DNA from: Rahnella aquatilis CIP 78.65 = ATCC 33071
GTDB lineage: Bacteria > Pseudomonadota > Gammaproteobacteria > Enterobacterales > Enterobacteriaceae
Reading direction: 5' to 3'
NCBI RefSeq assembly: GCF_000241955.1
Contig: NC_016835.1
Location: 62,001 to 126,000 of the forward strand
Length of the DNA: 64,000 bases
Program-made: the position numbers and the translations under genes
Shown here: positions 33,384 through 42,410 of the stretch, one piece after another
Numbering within the stretch: position 1 is the first letter of the stretch
Layout of the letters: every line of letters begins with the position of its first letter
The notes under the pieces: model-generated
Database searches by the model: none
Told to the model about the DNA's origin: nothing
The model's input: only the letters and a program-made list of their open reading frames with translations

Positions 33384-33926
33384 ATGATTATCGAAACATC
33401 GCGGTTGCTGTTGCGGCCTGTTACGGCTGAGGATATTCACGCATTTTTTGCTATTTACGGCGATCCGCAAACGAATCTGTTTAACCCGCGCGGGCCATTA
33501 CCAGACATCGCGGCGGCGCAGGAAAAACTGAACGGCTGGCTGGGGGAATGGCAGGAAAACGGTTACGGGCACTGGGCCATTGCGCACAATCATCAACCGG
33601 ATCATATTATCGGTTTCGGCGGCCTGGGTATCCGCGAAGGCTACGAAAATCATCGTGTGTTTCTCGGCTATCGTTTTGCGACAACGGCATGGGGAAAGGG
33701 GCTGGCGACGGAGTTTGCCAGCGCAGTGCTCAACATTGGTTTTAAGAAACTGGGCATACCACGAATTTCGGCTACCGTGCGGGAAAATCATCTGGCTTCA
33801 CAGCGCGTTCTGGAGAAAATCGGTATGCAGAAAGTGGGCTTCGAGGGCGATCCGGTGCATGGCACGGGCAGTTACCTTTACCGGCAGACCGGCCAGCGTG
33901 CAGTCAGCGACTCATCGCTCAGCTGA
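33384..33926 (+). CDS. GNAT-family N-acetyltransferase (RimJ/RimL-like)
   Basis: A 180-residue GNAT enzyme: IETSRLLLRPVTAEDI at the start, the acetyl-CoA-binding region FATTAWGKGLATEFASAVLNIGF and the VRENHLASQRVLEKIGMQKVGF motif. It transfers acetyl from acetyl-CoA to an amine, possibly a protein N-terminus or a small molecule. Start 33384 begins with the canonical motif; longer in-frame versions overlap the LysR gene. The acceptor is unknown. Confidence 0.85.
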   Translation: MIIETSRLLLRPVTAEDIHAFFAIYGDPQTNLFNPRGPLPDIAAAQEKLNGWLGEWQENGYGHWAIAHNHQPDHIIGFGGLGIREGYENHRVFLGYRFATTAWGKGLATEFASAVLNIGFKKLGIPRISATVRENHLASQRVLEKIGMQKVGFEGDPVHGTGSYLYRQTGQRAVSDSSLS

Positions 33927-33970
33927 CATATGGCCATCCTGCAAAGACTTCACCGACCTGAGACCGGAAA

Positions 33971-34052
33971 ATTTTGTGCTTCAGGAATTGCTAACTTTTT
34001 TCCAAAAATACCTGTACAACTTTCTATATCTTGTATAACTTTATAGTCACAC
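33971..34052 (+). promoter_or_regulatory. Promoter element shared with the 12.3-kb AriR-family gene (copy B)
   Basis: TTTGTGCTT, ATTGCTA, ATACCTGTACA and TTGTATAACTTT occur in the same order as at about 11951-12045. TATAAC is a likely -10. Here the element is only about 43 bases from the ycgZ start, with no terminator between. Confidence 0.6.
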
Positions 34053-34094
34053 AGGCAATCATTACTCACACATCTATTAACATAAGGGTTAATT

Positions 34095-34334
34095 ATGCGT
34101 CAGAACAGGCACAACGGAATGTCTCCGGACACGTCTCATTCCTTATATAGCCAGGTCTTTTCTGAAGAGGAAACCCTGGGGCGCGTTGTGGTTGAAATTC
34201 TTGAGGCAGGAAAGAACCTCAATCGCAAAGCTTTATGTTCAAAACTTTTAAATCGTGTTGAAGCGGCTGGCAGTGAAGAAGAGGAAAAGCATTATATGAA
34301 GCTTATCCGTCTGGTGCTTGAGCGTGATTCATGA
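34095..34334 (+). CDS. ycgZ: YcgZ-like small regulatory protein
   Basis: A 79-residue protein. SEEETLGRVVVEILEAGKNLNRKALCSKLLNRVEAAGSEEEEKHYMKLIRLVLE closely resembles E. coli YcgZ. In E. coli, YcgZ, YmgA and YmgB act through the Rcs phosphorelay and change curli and capsule output after blue-light or cold signals. Here it is the first of four such genes in a row. AAGGGTTAATT precedes the ATG. Confidence 0.85.
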   Translation: MRQNRHNGMSPDTSHSLYSQVFSEEETLGRVVVEILEAGKNLNRKALCSKLLNRVEAAGSEEEEKHYMKLIRLVLERDS

Positions 34335-34517
34335 TCCATCCTGATTAAGATCGTAGTGCAACGATTGGCTTCATAGCATTTCAGTTCGACATATTATGCG
34401 GGCTTGTTTAATTCATCGCCTACCCAATTTTATGCCTGAAGGCAAAAGGTATTCACTCGGAACCTGAAGCTAATCTGCCCAAGACCTTTGACCGGCATAT
34501 ATTCAGAGGCTGCTAAT

Positions 34518-34811
34518 ATGTATAGAAGTAATGAAGAAAGACTCACTGATAAGCTGATAGGCGAGGCCGTAATTTCCTTGCTTAAATCGAAGAGTCCAAT
34601 TTCGACTGACAGACTCATTGCGCAATTACAGTTTATGGCTGCAAGTGCTGACAGTATAAATCGAAAAACTGCCTGCGAGCAGATTATTAATGAGATCCGC
34701 CATGATCTGGCTGATAAGCGTGCGCGGATCACCTACGAAGTGCGGGATGTCGACAATGTGCGACACTTTTTCAATGCTGAAGGGCCGTCCGATGATAAGA
34801 AAAGTCATTGA
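34518..34811 (+). CDS. ymgA: YmgA-like small regulatory protein
   Basis: A 97-residue protein (DKLIGEAVISLLKSKSPISTDRLIAQLQFMAASADSINRKTACEQIINEIRHDL) with the helical pattern of the YmgA/AriR group and a positional match to ymgA. AGAGG precedes ATG 34518; a TTG ten codons upstream is less likely. The charged tail (ITYEVRDVDNVRHFF) is not in E. coli YmgA as I recall it. Symbol assigned partly by synteny. Confidence 0.7.
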   Translation: MYRSNEERLTDKLIGEAVISLLKSKSPISTDRLIAQLQFMAASADSINRKTACEQIINEIRHDLADKRARITYEVRDVDNVRHFFNAEGPSDDKKSH

Positions 34812-34827
34812 TTCATCAGAGAGTCAT

Positions 34828-35127
34828 ATGCTGAATTCCAGCGATTCGATGAAATCAAACTCATCCCAGCCAATGACAGACTCTGTTGGTAATTCAGAAG
34901 ATTACAGCTATTTTAACCATACAGGTGAACTGTTTTTGAGTGAAACCGAAGTGTTGGGTGCCGCTATCCGTGCCATTTTGGCCGAAAAAGGTAAAGTGAC
35001 AAATAAAGCCATTATATTACACCTGATTACACAGCTTGAATGCACCTCTGATGTGGTGCAGTTGGATATTCTGCGTAGTGCGCTGGAAATGGTGGTAGGT
35101 ATGACGCCCCCTGATTCCGGCGTCTGA
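34828..35127 (+). CDS. ariR: AriR (YmgB)-like regulator
   Basis: A 99-residue protein whose C-terminal 70 residues (LFLSETEVLGAAIRAILAEKGKVTNKAIILHLITQLECTSDVVQLDILRSALEMVVGMTP) match AriR/YmgB well. ATG 34828 has AGAGAG at good spacing; earlier in-frame ATGs overlap ymgA and lack sites. It lies 16 bases after ymgA, in the E. coli gene order. E. coli AriR lowers biofilm formation and aids acid resistance. Confidence 0.82.
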   Translation: MLNSSDSMKSNSSQPMTDSVGNSEDYSYFNHTGELFLSETEVLGAAIRAILAEKGKVTNKAIILHLITQLECTSDVVQLDILRSALEMVVGMTPPDSGV

Positions 35128-35226
35128 TCCCGGCTGATCAGGTTTATTATTTTTAATAGCTTCATGTTCATTTTTAATGACTGAATGTGGACTCTTTCAT
35201 AAACAACAAGTGCGGAGGGTATCAAA

Positions 35227-35484
35227 ATGCAAGATGTGTCTTATACTCATGTCAAACTGGCTGATTATATTCTGACAGAAGACCCTGAGCTTCTTATCGG
35301 CAATGAAACTGTCATCCGTATTTATAATAATTTAAAAAATCAGAAAGAATATGTTACCCATAAAGATATTATTCTTTGTCTGATTCAGAAAATTGAGCAG
35401 GAAAGTGATTCGGGTAAACAGGATGTCTACCTCGAGGCACTTGAATACGTCGTATACCGCACTCCTGACGATGATATAGCCTAA
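35227..35484 (+). CDS. AriR-family small protein in the ymgC position
   Basis: An 85-residue AriR-family protein (LLIGNETVIRIYNNLKNQKEYVTHKDIILCLIQKIEQESDSGKQDVYLEALEYVVYRTPDDD). It follows ariR by 99 bases, preceded by GGAGGG. It occupies the position of E. coli ymgC, but sequence similarity is to AriR. It appears to be a duplicated and diverged member of the cluster. Confidence 0.75.
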   Translation: MQDVSYTHVKLADYILTEDPELLIGNETVIRIYNNLKNQKEYVTHKDIILCLIQKIEQESDSGKQDVYLEALEYVVYRTPDDDIA

Positions 35485-35515
35485 TATATCGCCTGCATGA
35501 CGTTACCGCTTTACG

Positions 35516-35554
35516 AATCAGTCGGACAACTATTTTATAGTTTTCCGACTGATT
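35516..35554. terminator. Bidirectional terminator between the ariR cluster and bluF
   Basis: AATCAGTCGG pairs with CCGACTGATT, and the inner AACTAT/ATAGTT extends the stem. T-rich and A-rich flanks fit termination in both directions. Confidence 0.75.
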
Positions 35555-35595
35555 TATTTAATCTTACCGAGAATGTTTTATCAGATACCGGATAG

Positions 35596-36837
35596 TTAAA
35601 GATTTTGATGGCTTAACGGGTATTCCTGCTTAACTTCCGGCCACGCGACAACCGGTGCTCCATTTAGCCTTGGCGAAGCAAACAGCGATCCCTGGAAATT
35701 ACATACCCCGGCGGCATCGAGCCACATCCATTCTTCTGGTTTTTCAACACCTGTTGCGATAACCGATATTTCCAGAGAAGAACAAAATCTGATAATGGCC
35801 TGAACAATGGCCTGTTTGGGTCCGCTGGTATGAATGTCACAAATCATATTGCGGTCAATCATAATCTTTTCAGGCTGGCATTGCGTCAGCAGCAACAATC
35901 CCGCTGATCCTGCACCGAAATCATCAATCGCCAGGCGCATTCCTGAGGCTTTAAGCTGTTGCAACGCTGTGACGAAATTATCCTCGCGGGTCACGACGCC
36001 GTTCTCTGTGATGGCCACGACAATCTGTTCGGGTACCAGACCATGAGCAGTAATCTCATGAACCAAAAAACCGATAGCATCAGGCACCCTGACTAATGTC
36101 ATAGGCAACAGTTTGATTGTCAGCGTTTTGTCGCTAATCCCTGTCTTTTGTGCCAGCGCAAAGGCCAGTTTTTTGGATTTCAAATCAGCGTCATAAATAT
36201 TTTTTCCGGAAAGCGCAGAAAAATATTCCATCGCAGAACCGCCACCGGGACCACACAGTCTGGCCTCGTAAGAGATAATCTCACGACTCAGCGGATCAAC
36301 AATGGGCTGAAACGTGAAGCTGTAATCCTTCATCTCAGGAAAGATAAATCCGGCTTCAGGTTTAAGTGACTCATCTGCGATAAAAGACCAGGAATCCGCC
36401 GGAAGAATTTCGAGATAATTTTCCTTTTCGCGAGCCTGTACAAAAGTGCACAAAAACTGAAGCGCACGGTCCTCATAGGTAAGCCGGTATCTGGACGTTC
36501 CTTTATCCAGAACGGCCTGGAGGACAACATCCTCGTGATGGTGCCTGAGATCAAAAAGTTCCATCCCCACATTGCCGAAGCGGCGCGAGGGCGCGTAATC
36601 ACGCATGAGAACAACGACATTGTTGTGCCGTGGATCGCTGCAAATCTCGCTATAAATAGCATCGACGGCCTCTTCCGGCCCTTCCAGCAACTGGAAAAAG
36701 TGCATTCCGTCAAAAAGTAAAATGCCGGTAATACTGTTGCGTTCGTTCTTAATGTTAGCCCGCGACACCATCTCTTCGAGAGAAGCAGGCGAGACAGCGT
36801 CACTAATGTGGCTGCGATAGACGAGGGTTAAAAGCAT
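35596..36837 (-). CDS. bluF: BluF: BLUF blue-light sensor with degenerate EAL domain
   Basis: A 413-residue orthologue of E. coli YcgF. Residues 1-95 form the flavin-binding BLUF domain with Tyr7, Asn34 and Gln49 (HFFQLLEG) in place. Residues 165-400 form an EAL-like domain in which the EAL motif reads EAR and the catalytic Asn loop is replaced (KLLPM), so c-di-GMP hydrolysis is unlikely; DDFGAG is present. In E. coli, light-excited BluF removes the repressor BluR from ycgZ-ymgAB-ymgC. Here bluF converges on those genes, but no bluR was found within the window. Confidence 0.92.
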   Translation of the reverse strand: MLLTLVYRSHISDAVSPASLEEMVSRANIKNERNSITGILLFDGMHFFQLLEGPEEAVDAIYSEICSDPRHNNVVVLMRDYAPSRRFGNVGMELFDLRHHHEDVVLQAVLDKGTSRYRLTYEDRALQFLCTFVQAREKENYLEILPADSWSFIADESLKPEAGFIFPEMKDYSFTFQPIVDPLSREIISYEARLCGPGGGSAMEYFSALSGKNIYDADLKSKKLAFALAQKTGISDKTLTIKLLPMTLVRVPDAIGFLVHEITAHGLVPEQIVVAITENGVVTREDNFVTALQQLKASGMRLAIDDFGAGSAGLLLLTQCQPEKIMIDRNMICDIHTSGPKQAIVQAIIRFCSSLEISVIATGVEKPEEWMWLDAAGVCNFQGSLFASPRLNGAPVVAWPEVKQEYPLSHQNL

Positions 36838-37040
36838 GAAGATATTCCAGGCAGGCTGCAGTTATAAACGCCACGATAACAGAAATTTTATTTACGGAAA
36901 AATCTCAATTGATTATCTTTCCTGACATATTGAGATAAAAATACTGCGTTGCTCAGACCCCTGACCATTAAGAGTAATAGCGCGGTTGCCGTTTTGGAGG
37001 ATAATCGCTGACAGTCGATTCACTTTCAGGAAACCAGGGC

Positions 37041-37640
37041 ATGACTCAGCAACCCGCACCAGAAGATTTTTATACCGAAAAATACGGTCTGACCCGTACC
37101 CACTCAGAAATCATCAACGCAGTACAGTATGTTCAGCCAGGCAAAGCGCTGGATTTAGGCTGTGGCAGCGGGCGAAATTCGCTGTATCTCAATCTGAAAG
37201 GATTTGATGTGACGGGCTGGGATAACAACGCCATGAGCGTCGCAAAAGTGAATGATATTATTGCGGCGCAATCCCTGACCCACATCCATATCAGCGAAGC
37301 TGATTTGAACACGCACCGTTTCAGCGGTGAATATGATTTTATCTTTTCGACCGTCGTCATGATGTTTCTGCAACGCGACAGCATTCCGCACATTATTGAA
37401 GATATGCACGCGGCCACCAAAACGGGCGGTTATAACCTGATTGTGGCCGCCATGGACAGCCCGGATTATCCGTGCCCGCTGCCCTTCCCGTTCACATTTA
37501 AACCGGCAGAATTACGTGATTACTATCGCGACTGGGAGATTGTGAAATACAACGAAGAGGTCGGCGAACTGCATAAACGTGATGAAAACGGTGATCGTTA
37601 CAAGCTGCGTTTTGCGACGCTGCTGGCAAGAAAAGTCTGA
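37041..37640 (+). CDS. tehB: TehB tellurite methyltransferase
   Basis: A 199-residue SAM-dependent methyltransferase. [19 protein letters not shown] is motif I, and [11 protein letters not shown] the motif around the active site. The length and the N-terminal [15 protein letters not shown] fit TehB, which methylates tellurite and selenite and detoxifies them. TehA is not adjacent. The gene stands alone between bluF and a DUF883 gene. Confidence 0.88.
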   Translation: MTQQPAPEDFYTEKYGLTRTHSEIINAVQYVQPGKALDLGCGSGRNSLYLNLKGFDVTGWDNNAMSVAKVNDIIAAQSLTHIHISEADLNTHRFSGEYDFIFSTVVMMFLQRDSIPHIIEDMHAATKTGGYNLIVAAMDSPDYPCPLPFPFTFKPAELRDYYRDWEIVKYNEEVGELHKRDENGDRYKLRFATLLARKV

Positions 37641-37722
37641 TATCCATCCGCCCTGTGCAGGCAAACCCTGCATGCCCTGACTTTTCGACTAAACTTAAAT
37701 TCCACCCAAAAAGGAGCACGAT

Positions 37723-37995
37723 ATGTCATCACAAGACTTTGATAAAGATCCTAACCGTGTGGAAGGTAAAGTAGAAAACACGGTTAATGAGTTTGCCGGT
37801 GAAGCGCAGAAGCAATTTGGAGATTTTGTTGACTCTCCAAAACATCAGCTGAAAGGTGCTGCACGCAAATACTCCGCGCAGGCGAATGAAGTTGTTTCTG
37901 ACGTGGCGGATAAAATCAAAGAAAATCCGCTGTCGGGATTGATTGCTGCCGGTGCGATTGGCGTGGTTCTGGGGCTGCTTTTAGGCCGCAAATAA
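37723..37995 (+). CDS. DUF883 (ElaB/YqjD-like) membrane-anchored protein
   Basis: A 90-residue protein. A CsbD-like hydrophilic start (NRVEGKVENTVNEFAGEAQKQFGDF) leads into an amphipathic helix and a C-terminal membrane helix GLIAAGAIGVVLGLLLGRK, the DUF883 hallmark. E. coli ElaB and YqjD are stationary-phase tail-anchored inner-membrane proteins that bind ribosomes or protect from stress. AAAAGGAG precedes the start. A similar stress role is inferred. Confidence 0.8.
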   Translation: MSSQDFDKDPNRVEGKVENTVNEFAGEAQKQFGDFVDSPKHQLKGAARKYSAQANEVVSDVADKIKENPLSGLIAAGAIGVVLGLLLGRK

Positions 37996-38109
37996 CTGAC
38001 CGGGAGAAAACAGATTTCTCCTACACAAATGATTCACAAAAAGAGGGTATGATCTTGTCTTCTGTAGCAATCTACAGATTATTCAGACATTCCCCTTGTC
38101 ATGGATCCA

Positions 38110-38137
38110 ATACCCGTCTCCCCTGACGGGTATTTTT
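38110..38137 (+). terminator. Terminator of the DUF883 gene
   Basis: ATACCCGTC-TCCCCT-GACGGGTAT followed by a run of T. Confidence 0.85.
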
Positions 38138-38156
38138 TTGCGCCCGATGACATGAA

Positions 38157-38354
38157 TCATTGCCCTTTGCCGACCAGCTGAGCGGCTTTCACGAAGATCT
38201 CATCTTCCAGACCGTCCCCCTTTTTACGCCCGAGCCGCCGCAGTTCTTCAATGATGCTTTCCCGATTAATGGACGTGCCACTGGAAATTAACCCCATAAC
38301 CGCTGCACCAATGGCCAGCCCGATCAGACCTGTCTTTTCGCTTTCGTCCTTCAT
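38157..38354 (-). CDS. Small hypothetical membrane protein
   Basis: A 65-residue protein with one hydrophobic glycine/alanine-rich helix (residues 8-27) and a charged C-terminal half (RESIIEELRRLGRKKGDGLEDEIFVKAAQLVGKG). GGGG lies upstream of the ATG. I do not recognise the family. Its coding appearance (hydrophobic then amphipathic helix, clean start and stop, convergent terminator) supports a real gene. It is transcribed away from phosphoketolase. Confidence 0.6.
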   Translation of the reverse strand: MKDESEKTGLIGLAIGAAVMGLISSGTSINRESIIEELRRLGRKKGDGLEDEIFVKAAQLVGKGQ

Positions 38355-38531
38355 TGTATCCCCGGTAAATTATTCGAATTTTTAAAGTAACGCTCAATAT
38401 CTATAGCTGATGACACGCCATTTGTCAGAGTCCGCGCGCTGCGCAACTTGGCCGGGATCGCATTTTTCTATTAGGGTTAATAGATACCAGGGTTAATCGG
38501 TACCCCCGCATTCCACTCAATCCCGGAGGAA

Positions 38532-40934
38532 ATGATGACGCTATCATCTTCACAGCGCTGTGCTGAAGAGGAACTCAGACAAGTTGACCGCTACTGGCGG
38601 GCCGCGAACTATCTCTCTGTCGGCCAAATCTATCTGATGGATAACCCGCTGCTGCGCGAACCCCTTAAACCTGAGCACATAAAACCCCGGCTGCTGGGTC
38701 ACTGGGGCACAACGCCCGGCCTGAATTTTATTTATGCACATCTCAACCGGGCGATATGCCAGCGAGATCTCGATATTATTTATATCTGTGGTCCGGGTCA
38801 CGGCGGCCCCGGAATGGTGGCAAATACCTGGCTTGAAGGCAGCTACAGCGAGATTTATCCGCAGATCAGCGAAGATGCCAGCGGAATACAAAAACTGTTC
38901 AGGCAGTTTTCATTTCCCGGTGGCATTCCCAGCCATGCCGCGCCGGAAACGCCGGGGTCGATTAACGAGGGCGGTGAACTGGGCTACTCGCTGTCTCATG
39001 CTTTCGGTGCCGTGTTTGACAATCCCGGTTTAATCGCCGCCTGCGTCATTGGCGACGGTGAAGCGGAAACCGGCCCGCTGGCCTCCAGCTGGCATGGCAA
39101 TAAATTCCTTAATCCCGTGCGGGACGGTGCCGTGCTGCCGGTGCTGCATCTCAACGGCTATAAAATTGCTAACCCCACCATTCTGGGCCGAATGAACGAC
39201 GAAGATTTGCGCCAGTTATTTTCCGGTTATGGCTACGAGCCGTTATTTGTCAGCGGTCACGAACCGGAACAGATGCATATTCAGATGGCGCGGACGCTGA
39301 ATATTGCACTGGATATCATCAAAGATCACCAGTTGCGCGCCCGCGCCGGTAGGCCAACCAAAGGGGTTCCGCGCTGGCCGATGATTATCCTGCGCAGTCC
39401 GAAAGGCTGGACCGGCCCGCAGTCCGTCGACGGCAAGAAAGTCGAAGGTTTCTGGCGCGCACATCAGGTGCCGGTATCCTCCTGTCGTGAAAACGACGAG
39501 CACCGGCAAATCCTTGAGAACTGGATGCGCAGCTACCAGCCCGACGATCTGTTCGATGAACAGGGACGGCTGAAACCGGAATTACGGGCGCTGGCACCAC
39601 AGGGCGATAAACGCATGGGCGCGTCGCCCTTCGCCAACGGCGGCAGACTGCGACGAGAACTGGTCCCGGCAGAACGGGCGAAATTTGCGGTTGAGCTGAC
39701 CTCGCGTGGCGAACCACAGGTACAATCGACAGAAATGCTGGGACGCTATCTGGCCGATATTTTTACCCTCAATCCCGATAACTTCCGGCTGTTCGGCCCG
39801 GATGAAACCGCGTCTAACCGGCTCAGCGATGTGTTTGATGTCACGAACCGCACCTGGCTGGAAGACATTGAACCTTACGACGAGCAACTGGCCGCGGATG
39901 GCCGGGTAATGGAAATTCTCAGTGAACATCAGTGTCAGGGCTGGCTGGAGGGCTATCTGCTCACCGGACGGCACGGGCTGTTCAACTGTTATGAAGCCTT
40001 TATTCATATCGTCGATTCGATGTTCAACCAGCATGCCAAATGGCTGAAGGTGACACGTAAGTTGCCGTGGCGTAAGCCGATCTCTTCCCTTAACTATCTG
40101 CTTTCCTCTCATGTCTGGCGTCAGGATCACAATGGCTACAGCCATCAGGATCCGGGTTTTATGGATCATGTCGCTAATAAGAAAGCCGATATCGTGCGTA
40201 TTTATCTGCCGCCGGATGCCAATACGCTGCTGTGGGTGGCGGATCACTGTCTGCAAACCTGGGACCGCATCAATGTCATTGTGGCCGGTAAGCAACCTGC
40301 CCCGCAGTGGCTGTCTGCCGAAGAAGCCGCAGAACATTGTGCCGCAGGCATGGGTATCTGGCCGTGGGCAGGCACTGAGCAGGACGGAACGGAACCGGAT
40401 GTGGTGCTGGCCTGCGCGGGCGATGTACCAACCATGGAAACCCTGGCGGCGGCCGATTTACTGCGGGAATACCTGCCGGATCTCAGCGTCCGGGTGGTGA
40501 ACGTGGTGGATATTATGGCCTTGCAGACCCGGGAACAGCATCCTCACGGACTGAGCGCAGAAGCATTTGACGGCATTTTCACTCAAAATAAACCGGTGAT
40601 TTTCGCCTTCCACGGCTATCCGAGCCTGATCCATCGCTTAACCTATCAGCGCAATAATCACCGTAATTTCCATGTCAGCGGTTTTATGGAAGAAGGCACG
40701 ACCACTACGCCGTTTGATATGACCGTGCTCAATAAGCTCGATCGCTTCCATCTGGCGCAGGCAGCCATTGTGCATACGGAAAAACTGCAGGGCAAAGCAG
40801 ATGATATTCTGGATGATTTGCAGGAAAAAATCGCCGCGCATCATCGCTATGTGCGCGAATATGGCGAGGATTTGCCTGAAGTCCGCAACTGGAAATGGCC
40901 GTCACAACAGGGAAGCGGCGGTGCACCGGAATAA
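38532..40934 (+). CDS. xfp: Xylulose-5-phosphate/fructose-6-phosphate phosphoketolase
   Basis: An 800-residue thiamine-diphosphate enzyme. [22 protein letters not shown] is the ThDP-binding motif near residue 175; GPGHGGPG (about 88) and the phosphate-binding [22 protein letters not shown] are characteristic. It cleaves xylulose-5-phosphate (or fructose-6-phosphate) with phosphate to acetyl phosphate plus a glyceraldehyde-3-phosphate or erythrose-4-phosphate. GGAGGAA precedes the ATG pair. This supports a pentose or gluconate shunt with less carbon loss. No acetate kinase is adjacent. Length is normal for the family. Confidence 0.93.
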   Translation: MMTLSSSQRCAEEELRQVDRYWRAANYLSVGQIYLMDNPLLREPLKPEHIKPRLLGHWGTTPGLNFIYAHLNRAICQRDLDIIYICGPGHGGPGMVANTWLEGSYSEIYPQISEDASGIQKLFRQFSFPGGIPSHAAPETPGSINEGGELGYSLSHAFGAVFDNPGLIAACVIGDGEAETGPLASSWHGNKFLNPVRDGAVLPVLHLNGYKIANPTILGRMNDEDLRQLFSGYGYEPLFVSGHEPEQMHIQMARTLNIALDIIKDHQLRARAGRPTKGVPRWPMIILRSPKGWTGPQSVDGKKVEGFWRAHQVPVSSCRENDEHRQILENWMRSYQPDDLFDEQGRLKPELRALAPQGDKRMGASPFANGGRLRRELVPAERAKFAVELTSRGEPQVQSTEMLGRYLADIFTLNPDNFRLFGPDETASNRLSDVFDVTNRTWLEDIEPYDEQLAADGRVMEILSEHQCQGWLEGYLLTGRHGLFNCYEAFIHIVDSMFNQHAKWLKVTRKLPWRKPISSLNYLLSSHVWRQDHNGYSHQDPGFMDHVANKKADIVRIYLPPDANTLLWVADHCLQTWDRINVIVAGKQPAPQWLSAEEAAEHCAAGMGIWPWAGTEQDGTEPDVVLACAGDVPTMETLAAADLLREYLPDLSVRVVNVVDIMALQTREQHPHGLSAEAFDGIFTQNKPVIFAFHGYPSLIHRLTYQRNNHRNFHVSGFMEEGTTTTPFDMTVLNKLDRFHLAQAAIVHTEKLQGKADDILDDLQEKIAAHHRYVREYGEDLPEVRNWKWPSQQGSGGAPE

Positions 40935-40935
40935 C

Positions 40936-41076
40936 CTGAGGCGGAGAAATTCCGCGAGCGGTTATCGCATCATATATACCTATGATGAACCGGCAAATTT
41001 GATCTCGGTGTATGTGCTGCTTTCGCAGCGGCAAAATGTTCAGGCGCTGCTGTTTAAAAAGCTGATCATGGGATAA
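40936..41076 (+). pseudogene. Possible tail of a RelE/ParE-type toxin gene
   Basis: Immediately after the phosphoketolase stop, in another frame, the sequence reads SGYRIIYTYDEPANLISVYVLLSQRQNVQALLFKKLIMG then stop. The pattern of two strands (YRIIYTYDE, ISVYVLL) followed by a basic helix resembles the end of RelE-superfamily toxins. There is no start or N-terminal half. It may be a relic or chance; family membership is a guess. Confidence 0.25.
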
Positions 41077-41082
41077 CAACAC

Positions 41083-41113
41083 AAAAGCCACGCAAACATC
41101 GCGTGGCTTTTTT
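41083..41113 (+). terminator. Terminator between phosphoketolase and osmC
   Basis: AAAGCCACGC-AAACATC-GCGTGGCTTT followed by TTT. It can end the rightward phosphoketolase transcript and, through its A-rich left flank, the leftward osmC transcript. Confidence 0.82.
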
Positions 41114-41138
41114 CAGAAAGTCATAATCTGTTAAATCA

Positions 41139-41570
41139 TCAGTTTTCCAGCTGATACGTCAGGGTGATTTCCGCTTTCAGCACCTGAGAAACCGGGCAGC
41201 CAGCTTTGGCTTTTTGGATGATTTCATCAAATTTATCTTTATCAATACCAGGCAGCTTCACTTTGCTGTCGAGCGCGATTTTGGTGATGGCAAAGCCGCC
41301 GTCCACTTTATCGAGTGAAACATCTGCGACAGTATCAATGCTTTCCGGCGTGTGCCCTGCCTCGCCGAGCATCAGCGAGAGCGCCATGGAGAAGCAGGCT
41401 GAGTGCGCCGCGCCAATCAGTTCTTCCGGGTTGGTGCCGGGCTTGCCTTCAAAACGGGTGTTGAATCCATAGGGCTGTTCCTTCAGGGCACCACTTTCAG
41501 AAGAGATGTAACCTTTACCGTGTTTAATATCGCCTTCCCAGTGTGCCTGTCCTTTCTTATGAATGGTCAT
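41139..41570 (-). CDS. osmC: OsmC peroxiredoxin
   Basis: A 143-residue OsmC. The redox Cys pair is Cys59 (GAAHSACFSMALS) and Cys125 (AKAGCPVSQVL). It reduces organic hydroperoxides and is induced by osmotic stress and stationary phase in E. coli. GGAGGAAAAT precedes the ATG. Divergent from the YodC-like gene 134 bases away. Confidence 0.93.
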   Translation of the reverse strand: MTIHKKGQAHWEGDIKHGKGYISSESGALKEQPYGFNTRFEGKPGTNPEELIGAAHSACFSMALSLMLGEAGHTPESIDTVADVSLDKVDGGFAITKIALDSKVKLPGIDKDKFDEIIQKAKAGCPVSQVLKAEITLTYQLEN

Positions 41571-41704
41571 ATTTTCCTCCGGTTTGTATTACATTAACAT
41601 TAAGTATAGCTTCTGATCAGTGATCCGCGAGGATGGCCGGGCTATACGGTCCGCGGAGACCTTTTCCATACATCACAACAGCATAGATAACCGGGGAATA
41701 AAGC

Positions 41705-41884
41705 ATGTTTAAACCGCAAGATCTCGTTCAGTCTAAAACCGGTGGCCCGAAAATGATTGTCCGGCGTGTTGAAGGCGACACGCTGTGGTGCTCACGTACG
41801 GACGACTTTTCTGCCACAGAAATTGAAGTGAAAGCGGATACCGTAGATCTGTATCACGAAGACGGTGATTTTGGCGTGTGCTGA
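41705..41884 (+). CDS. YodC-like DUF2158 small protein
   Basis: A 59-residue protein that was found by direct translation. It reads FKPQDLVQSKTGGPKMIV followed by a Cys/Trp segment LWCS, matching the DUF2158/YodC pattern (V..K.GGP.M.V.......CRW). The function of the family is unknown. It is preceded by ATAACCGGGGAATAA and followed by a clear terminator, supporting a real gene. Confidence 0.75.
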   Translation: MFKPQDLVQSKTGGPKMIVRRVEGDTLWCSRTDDFSATEIEVKADTVDLYHEDGDFGVC

Positions 41885-41905
41885 TCATTGCATCGATTTG
41901 CACAT

Positions 41906-41931
41906 GAGGCTGCCACGGGCGGCCTTTTTTA
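41906..41931 (+). terminator. Terminator of the YodC-like gene
   Basis: AGGCTGCC-ACG-GGCGGCCT followed by TTTTT. Confidence 0.8.
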
Positions 41932-42011
41932 TTTCTCAGACATTTCCGCAAGGCCAGATATGAATTAATATGCATTTTTAATAAATAAAAATTCATTATG
42001 GGTGATAATAT

Positions 42012-42347
42012 ATGGATGCAGTTATCCCGGTAGAAAAGCAGTTTCAGGCCTATAACAACCACGATCTTGATGCTTTTGTTTCCTGCTACAGTACTGATTT
42101 TATGGCGTACCGTATGCCGAACATGTCGCCCTCTTTACAGGGCAAAGAAGCGCTCAGAACGTTTTACCAGAACCACAGATTTAACAACAAAGCGTTGCGC
42201 GCCGAGCTTATCTCAAGAACCCTGCTGGGCAACAAAGTGTTTGATCATGAAATGATTTACGGAATTTATGATACCCCCGTCAACAGTATTGCCGTATTTG
42301 AAGTCGAAAACGGGTTGATTAAAACAGCCTGGTTCTATTTTGAATAA
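42012..42347 (+). CDS. SnoaL/NTF2-like small protein
   Basis: A 111-residue protein with the SnoaL-like fold pattern: QFQAYNNHDLDAFVSCYSTDF, YQNHRFNN and a C-terminal sheet (IAVFEVENGLIKTAWFYF). Members include small isomerases and ligand-binding proteins; the role here is unknown. It is a single gene with its own terminator, next to the IS200 copy. Confidence 0.75.
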   Translation: MDAVIPVEKQFQAYNNHDLDAFVSCYSTDFMAYRMPNMSPSLQGKEALRTFYQNHRFNNKALRAELISRTLLGNKVFDHEMIYGIYDTPVNSIAVFEVENGLIKTAWFYFE

Positions 42348-42385
42348 CGACTCATTTTAGGTTATCGTAAAAACAAAATAAATAT

Positions 42386-42409
42386 CCTCCGGCATAGCCG
42401 GAGGTTTTT
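42386..42409 (+). terminator. Terminator of the SnoaL-like gene
   Basis: CCTCCGGC-ATA-GCCGGAGG followed by TTTTT. It lies directly before the inferred IS200 right end. Confidence 0.82.
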
Positions 42410-42410
42410 C

